A stretch of DNA of 8,788 nt, from NCBI GenBank assembly GCA_030044485.1, contig JASHVQ010000013.1:1-8788 (forward strand), written 5' to 3'. Positions 5,369 through 8,788 of this stretch are shown piece by piece; position 1 is the first letter of the stretch, and each line of letters begins with the position of its first letter. The position numbers and the translations under genes are program-made. This DNA comes from Methylovirgula sp. (GTDB taxonomy: Bacteria; Pseudomonadota; Alphaproteobacteria; Rhizobiales; Beijerinckiaceae). The notes beneath the pieces were generated by a model. The model saw only the letters and a program-made list of their open reading frames with translations, ran no database searches and was not told where the DNA came from.

Positions 5369-6964
5369 TCATGTCGCGCCGGCCTTCAGCAACTTATAGG
5401 TGATCGCGTCGGTCAGCGCCTGGAACGAGGCGTCGATAATATTGGCGGAGACGCCGACCGTCGACCAATGCTCGCCGCTGCCGTCGCGGAATTCGATCAG
5501 CACGCGCGTCACCGCGTCCGTTCCGCCCTGGAAGACGCGCACCCGATAGTCGACGAGTTCGAGGTCCTCGATGAAGGGCTGATATTTGCCGAGATCCTTG
5601 CGCAAAGCGAGATCGAGCGCGTTGACCGGCCCGTTGCCTTCGGCGACCGAGATCAGGGCGTCGCCGTCGATGCGGATCTTCACCACCGCTTCGGAGATCG
5701 TCGCGAGTTCGCCCTTCGCATTGGGGCGGCGCTCGACATTGACGCCGTAGCGCTCGACCTCGAAATAATCCGGCACCGTGCCGAGGCTGCGGCGCGCCAG
5801 CAATTCGAATGAAGCATCCGCGCCCTCGAAGGCGTAAAGCTGCGCCTCCTTGTCCTTCACTTCTTCGAGCAGGCGCGCCAAGCGCGGATCGTTCTTCTCG
5901 AGCTTGACGCCGAGCCGCTCGAGTTCGGCGAGGATATTGGACTTGCCGGCATAGCCCGAGACGAGCAGGCGCCGCCGGTTGCCGACGCTCTCCGGCACAA
6001 TGTGCTCATAGGTCTTGGGCTCCTTCATCACCGCCGAGGCATGAATGCCCGCCTTGGTGGCGAAAGCCGATGCCCCGACATAGGGCTGATGGCGGTCGGG
6101 GGCGCGGTTCAGAAGTTCGTCGAGCGTGTGGCTCGCCTTGGTGAGATTGGCGAGCTGGGCGGGCGAGACGCCGATCTCGAGGGCCTCCGCATAATCGCGC
6201 TTCAGGAGCAGGGTGGGGATGAGCGAGACGAGGTTGGCGTTGCCGCAGCGCTCGCCCAATCCGTTGAGGGTTCCCTGGATCTGCCGCGCTCCGGCGCGCA
6301 CCGCGGCAAGCGAATTGGCGACCGCGTTCTCGGTGTCGTTATGCGCATGGATGCCGAGATTGTCGCCGGGAATATGCTTGCCGACTTCGGCGACGATGCG
6401 CTCGACTTCGTGGGGCAGGGTGCCGCCGTTCGTATCGCAGAGCACGATCCAGCGGGCACCCGACCGATGGGCGGTCTTTGCGACCTCGAGCGCATAGGAC
6501 GGATTGGCCTTGTAGCCGTCGAAGAAATGTTCGCAGTCGAGCATGGTCTCGCGGCCGCGCGCGCCGGCGAGTTCGACCGATTGGGCGATGCCGTCGAGGT
6601 TTTCTTCCAGCGTCCAGCCGAGCGCGACGCGGACGTGGAAATCCCAGGCCTTGGCGACGAAACATATGGCGTCGGCGTCGGCGTCGAGCAAAGCTGCAAC
6701 GCCCGGATCGTTGGATGCCGAGCGTCCGGCGCGGCGGATCATGCCGAAGGCGGCAAAGCGCGCGTGCTTGAGCGGCGGCCGCTTGGCGAAGAATTCCGTG
6801 TCGAGCGGATTGGCGCCGGGATAGCCGCCCTCGATGTAATCGAGGCCGAGGGCGTCGAGCAGGGCGGCGATATGGCGCTTGTCGTCGAGCGAGAAATCGA
6901 CGCCCGTCGTCTGCGCGCCGTCGCGCAAAGTCGTGTCGTAGAGACAGAGGCGAGAGCGGGTCAT
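5369..6964 (-). CDS. cimA: (R)-citramalate synthase, LeuA/HMGL family
   Basis: The enzyme condenses pyruvate with acetyl-CoA to give (R)-citramalate, the first step of the threonine-independent route to 2-oxobutyrate and isoleucine. The 531-residue length suits the long citramalate synthase class. The N-terminal TIM barrel opens with [14 protein letters not shown] (catalytic Arg14-Asp15). It also has [11 protein letters not shown] (43-53), the metal-binding IHAHND (His206, His208) and [10 protein letters not shown] (235-244). The C-terminal LeuA-type dimer/regulatory domain covers about 400-530 and ends [20 protein letters not shown], so feedback inhibition by isoleucine is plausible. ATG 6964 is chosen because it lies directly before the conserved barrel strand and overlaps the cysS stop as ATGA. 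A longer frame starting at 7060 would only add cysS-overlapping residues. Isopropylmalate or homocitrate synthase is less likely given the [11 protein letters not shown] wording. Expression is probably translationally coupled to cysS. Confidence 0.95.
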   Translation of the reverse strand: MTRSRLCLYDTTLRDGAQTTGVDFSLDDKRHIAALLDALGLDYIEGGYPGANPLDTEFFAKRPPLKHARFAAFGMIRRAGRSASNDPGVAALLDADADAICFVAKAWDFHVRVALGWTLEENLDGIAQSVELAGARGRETMLDCEHFFDGYKANPSYALEVAKTAHRSGARWIVLCDTNGGTLPHEVERIVAEVGKHIPGDNLGIHAHNDTENAVANSLAAVRAGARQIQGTLNGLGERCGNANLVSLIPTLLLKRDYAEALEIGVSPAQLANLTKASHTLDELLNRAPDRHQPYVGASAFATKAGIHASAVMKEPKTYEHIVPESVGNRRRLLVSGYAGKSNILAELERLGVKLEKNDPRLARLLEEVKDKEAQLYAFEGADASFELLARRSLGTVPDYFEVERYGVNVERRPNAKGELATISEAVVKIRIDGDALISVAEGNGPVNALDLALRKDLGKYQPFIEDLELVDYRVRVFQGGTDAVTRVLIEFRDGSGEHWSTVGVSANIIDASFQALTDAITYKLLKAGAT

Positions 6965-8373
6965 CGCTTCACGTCCCAGCTCGTCGTGCCGTCCTTGTTG
7001 TCTTTCAAGGCAACGCCCATCGCATCGAGCTCGTCGCGGATGCGGTCGGACAAGGCCCAATTCTTCGCGGCGCGGGCTTGCAGACGAGAAGAAATGAGCC
7101 GATTGACCTTTGCTTCGTCGACATTGGCAACACTAAGTCGCTCCGCGCGGTAGTCCGACCCGCTTTGCAACAAAAGCCCAAGCGCATTCGCCGAGGCTTT
7201 CAGGACCTCGGGCACGGGCTTCTGGCCAAATCGCGTAAGACCAGCCATCGCCTTTCCCGCAATAGCCGGATGGGCTAGGCGATGAAGCTCGCCGAGCGCC
7301 GCTGGCGTATTTAGATCGTCGTTGAGCGCGTCGCGCACATTTGGCGCAATCTCGTCGGCGGCCGTGACGTCGCCGATCTCGTCGTACCATCTGTCCAAAG
7401 TCTGTTCCGCTTCCTCCAATGCTTTGACCGTAAAGTCGATCGGCTGGCGATAGTGGGTGCGCAGTATAGCGAGCCGCAGCACTTCGCCCGGCCAAGAGCG
7501 CCCGCCGAATGTGTCGCTGTGCAACAGCTCGTGGATCGTCACGAAATTTCCCAGGCTCTTCGACATTTTCTCGCCTTCGACCTGTAGGAAGCCGTTGTGC
7601 AGCCAGTAATTGGCCATCACGTCGCGACAAAAGGCGCAGCGGCTCTGGGCGATTTCGTTCTCGTGATGCGGAAAGACGAGATCGATGCCGCCGCCGTGGA
7701 TGTCGAACACTTCGCCGAGATATTTCCAGCTCATCGCCGAACATTCGAGATGCCAGCCGGGCCGGCCGCGGCCCCAGGGACTTTCCCATCCCGGCTCGTC
7801 CGGCGCCGATGGTTTCCAGAGGACGAAGTCCATCGGATTTTTCTTGTAAGGCGCAACCTCGACGCGCGCCCCGGCGAGCATCTCGTCGAGCGAACGGCGC
7901 GACAGCCGGCCATAGTCGGGCATCGACGCCACGTCGAAGAGCACGTGCCCGTCGGCGCGATAGGCGTGCCCCGAGGCGAGAAGCTTCTCGACCATGGCGA
8001 TCATCGCCGGAATATGTTCGGTGGCACGCGGCTGCGCGCTCGGCTCCAGGCAGCCGAGCGCCTTGGCGTCGGCCTGGAAGATGGCGTTGGTCTCTTCGGT
8101 CAGTTTGCGAATGGAAATGCCGCGCTCGGCGGCGCGCGCATTGATCTTGTCGTCGACGTCGGTGATGTTGCGCACATAGGTGACGTGCTTCTCGCCATAG
8201 ATTTCGCGCAGCAGCCGGAAGAGCACGTCGAAGACGATGAGCGGGCGCGCATTGCCGACATGCGCCAAGTCGTAGACCGTCGGCCCGCAGACATACATGC
8301 GCACATTAGAGGGATCGATCGGCGCGAACTCCTCCTTCCGGCGCGTCAAAGTATTATAAAGCTGCAAGGCCAT
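6961..8373 (-). CDS. cysS: Cysteinyl-tRNA synthetase (CysRS)
   Basis: This cytoplasmic class I synthetase charges tRNA-Cys with cysteine using ATP. The protein has 470 residues, about the family norm (E. coli 461). The Rossmann catalytic fold contains [16 protein letters not shown], with the HIGH-type motif HVGN at 38-41. [13 protein letters not shown] (66-78) and KMSKS at 269-273 are also present. Zinc ligands match the E. coli set: Cys29, Cys211 (WHLECSAMS), His236 and Glu240 (PHHENE). The C-terminal helical anticodon-binding region includes [11 protein letters not shown] (350-360) and ends with [18 protein letters not shown] and a short tail. ATG 8373 is supported by GGAGGG on the minus strand (8384-8379), 5 nt upstream, and by the start of the fold. 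It is the first gene of a cysS-cimA operon, with a 4-nt overlap at its end. It is complete, with nothing missing. Confidence 0.98.
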   Translation of the reverse strand: MALQLYNTLTRRKEEFAPIDPSNVRMYVCGPTVYDLAHVGNARPLIVFDVLFRLLREIYGEKHVTYVRNITDVDDKINARAAERGISIRKLTEETNAIFQADAKALGCLEPSAQPRATEHIPAMIAMVEKLLASGHAYRADGHVLFDVASMPDYGRLSRRSLDEMLAGARVEVAPYKKNPMDFVLWKPSAPDEPGWESPWGRGRPGWHLECSAMSWKYLGEVFDIHGGGIDLVFPHHENEIAQSRCAFCRDVMANYWLHNGFLQVEGEKMSKSLGNFVTIHELLHSDTFGGRSWPGEVLRLAILRTHYRQPIDFTVKALEEAEQTLDRWYDEIGDVTAADEIAPNVRDALNDDLNTPAALGELHRLAHPAIAGKAMAGLTRFGQKPVPEVLKASANALGLLLQSGSDYRAERLSVANVDEAKVNRLISSRLQARAAKNWALSDRIRDELDAMGVALKDNKDGTTSWDVKR

Positions 8374-8378
8374 AGAAT

Positions 8379-8384
8379 CCCTCC
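8379..8384 (-). promoter_or_regulatory. cysS ribosome-binding site GGAGGG
   Basis: On the minus strand GGAGGG is followed by 5 nt and ATG 8373. It is one of the two best Shine-Dalgarno matches in the window and fixes the cysS start. Confidence 0.8.
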
Positions 8385-8502
8385 GCCTCGAACTGGCCCT
8401 GGCGTCGGATCGGAACTCTTGACGGAGACGAGACGGCTCGGGCCAGCGCGAGGGCTAGCCGATAATGATCCGGCTGATGCGGACGAAGCACGTCATGACC
8501 GG

Positions 8503-8532
8503 ACCATGCGCGAGATCAGCCGAAGGGTCAAG
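8503..8532 (-). promoter_or_regulatory. Weak candidate promoter for cysS-cimA
   Basis: Read on the minus strand, CTTGAC (8532-8527) matches the -35 form favoured by alphaproteobacterial housekeeping sigma. The hexamer 17 nt downstream of TTGACC is CATGGT (8508-8503), a poor -10. If real, the leader would be roughly 120 nt. Confidence 0.2.
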
Positions 8533-8571
8533 TTTTTCGAAAAATCGCGCGGCGCAGACACGCGCCTGCAC

Positions 8572-8586
8572 TTAACGTTTTCTTAG
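8572..8586. promoter_or_regulatory. Possible CtrA binding site (TTAA-N7-TTAG)
   Basis: TTAACGTTTTCTTAG fits the alphaproteobacterial CtrA consensus TTAA-N7-TTAA with one mismatch and the exact 7-nt spacing. It lies in the divergent spacer, 141 bp before the gene at 8728 and about 200 bp before cysS, so it could act on either. A single degenerate box can occur by chance. Confidence 0.35.
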
Positions 8587-8727
8587 CGGCAAAAAATCAC
8601 AATCGCGCCATGGATCTCGCCCGGCCTTAGGATTCGGGCCTTGCGCCAGCTTGCGCTTCTCGTCAGCCGGCATGGGCCGTCGCCCGGGCAGCGATCTGAA
8701 CTTGCTTGAAGATCAAGGAGCTCTGGA

Positions 8728-8788
8728 ATGCACGGGCGGACCGGGACGGCTGCGGGCCAGCATCTGGGGCATGTCATGCCGATCTTGG
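8728..8788 (+). CDS. Unrecognised protein, N-terminus only (runs off window end)
   Basis: ATG 8728 is preceded by AAGGAG (8715-8720) with a 7-nt spacing, a near-ideal ribosome-binding site. The frame is open to the window end for 20 full codons (MHGRTGTAAGQHLGHVMPIL). I do not recognise the product. The visible residues include three histidines and several glycines, with no clear signal peptide. The short inverted repeat CTTGA-AGA-TCAAG (8705-8717) partly overlaps the ribosome-binding site. The gene is divergent from cysS and could be under the CtrA-like box upstream. It is called from the ribosome-binding site and position only, so the chance that it is not a gene is appreciable. Confidence 0.5.
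   Translation, partial: MHGRTGTAAGQHLGHVMPIL

Larger units (their letters stand above)
8374..8727. other. Intergenic region between divergent cysS and the gene at 8728
   Basis: This spacer of about 354 bp lies between divergent genes. I see no convincing coding sequence in it; plus- and minus-strand frames crossing it are extensions of shadows or short and unlike any known protein. It contains a candidate cysS promoter (8503-8532), a TTTTTCGAAAAA palindrome (8533-8544), a CtrA-like box (8572-8586) and a small GCCCG/CGGGC hairpin (8619-8639). Confidence 0.65.

Noticed and set aside
6002..7153. 383-codon plus-strand frame antisense to cimA and cysS
   Set aside because: It is antisense to two clearly recognised genes and its composition is that of a shadow frame. 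No ribosome-binding site was found.
7597..8586. 329-codon plus-strand frame antisense to cysS, extending into the spacer
   Set aside because: Most of it is antisense to conserved cysS motifs. The extension beyond 8373 resembles no known protein.
8583..8777. 64-codon minus-strand frame at the window end
   Set aside because: It is antisense to the start of the gene at 8728, which has a much better ribosome-binding site, and the product has no recognisable features.

Overview
The window is GC-rich, densely coding chromosomal DNA. It most likely comes from an alphaproteobacterium of the Hyphomicrobiales (Rhizobiales) type. Three things point there: the wording of the UvrA protein (including a CPVS variant of its first zinc finger), a TadG-related/TadE/TadE gene trio with an N-terminal Tad anchor, and a possible CtrA-type box (TTAA-N7-TTAG). 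The genus cannot be fixed from sequence alone.

Layout. (1) Positions 2-2572, plus strand: the last nine-tenths of uvrA, whose first ~99 codons lie outside the window. (2) 2573-2875: intergenic, with a long imperfect stem-loop just after uvrA and nested inverted repeats that could be an operator for the next operon. (3) 2876-5036, plus strand: a compact three-gene operon for a Tad/Flp-type envelope module. It encodes a TadG-related protein with a beta-helix-like Ser/Thr/Gly-rich ectodomain and two small TadE-family pseudopilins, with gaps of 8 and 14 nt. (4) 5037-5368: the gap between convergent transcription units. It holds an AT-rich island with a perfect TATAAT, several inverted repeats and a strong 14-bp hairpin that can serve as a terminator for both sides. 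(5) 8373-5369, minus strand: cysS followed by cimA, overlapping by 4 nt (ATGA). (6) 8374-8727: intergenic, with a CtrA-like box and a weak candidate cysS promoter. (7) 8728 to the end, plus strand: the first 20 codons of an unrecognised gene with a strong Shine-Dalgarno sequence.

How the genes work together. uvrA (nucleotide excision repair), cysS (cysteinyl-tRNA synthesis) and cimA (first step of the citramalate route to isoleucine) are housekeeping or biosynthetic. The accessory element is the tad-like trio. None of the other tad genes (flp pilin, cpaA/tadV peptidase, cpaC secretin, cpaF/tadA ATPase, tadB/tadC) is present here, so the trio is an orphan module in this window. It presumably depends on a Tad machine encoded elsewhere. 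I see no CRISPR array, insertion sequence, tRNA, rRNA or phage gene. The most interesting material is the orphan Tad trio, its probable regulatory region, and the structured convergent spacer, which could encode a small RNA. I do not see a clearly new multi-gene system.
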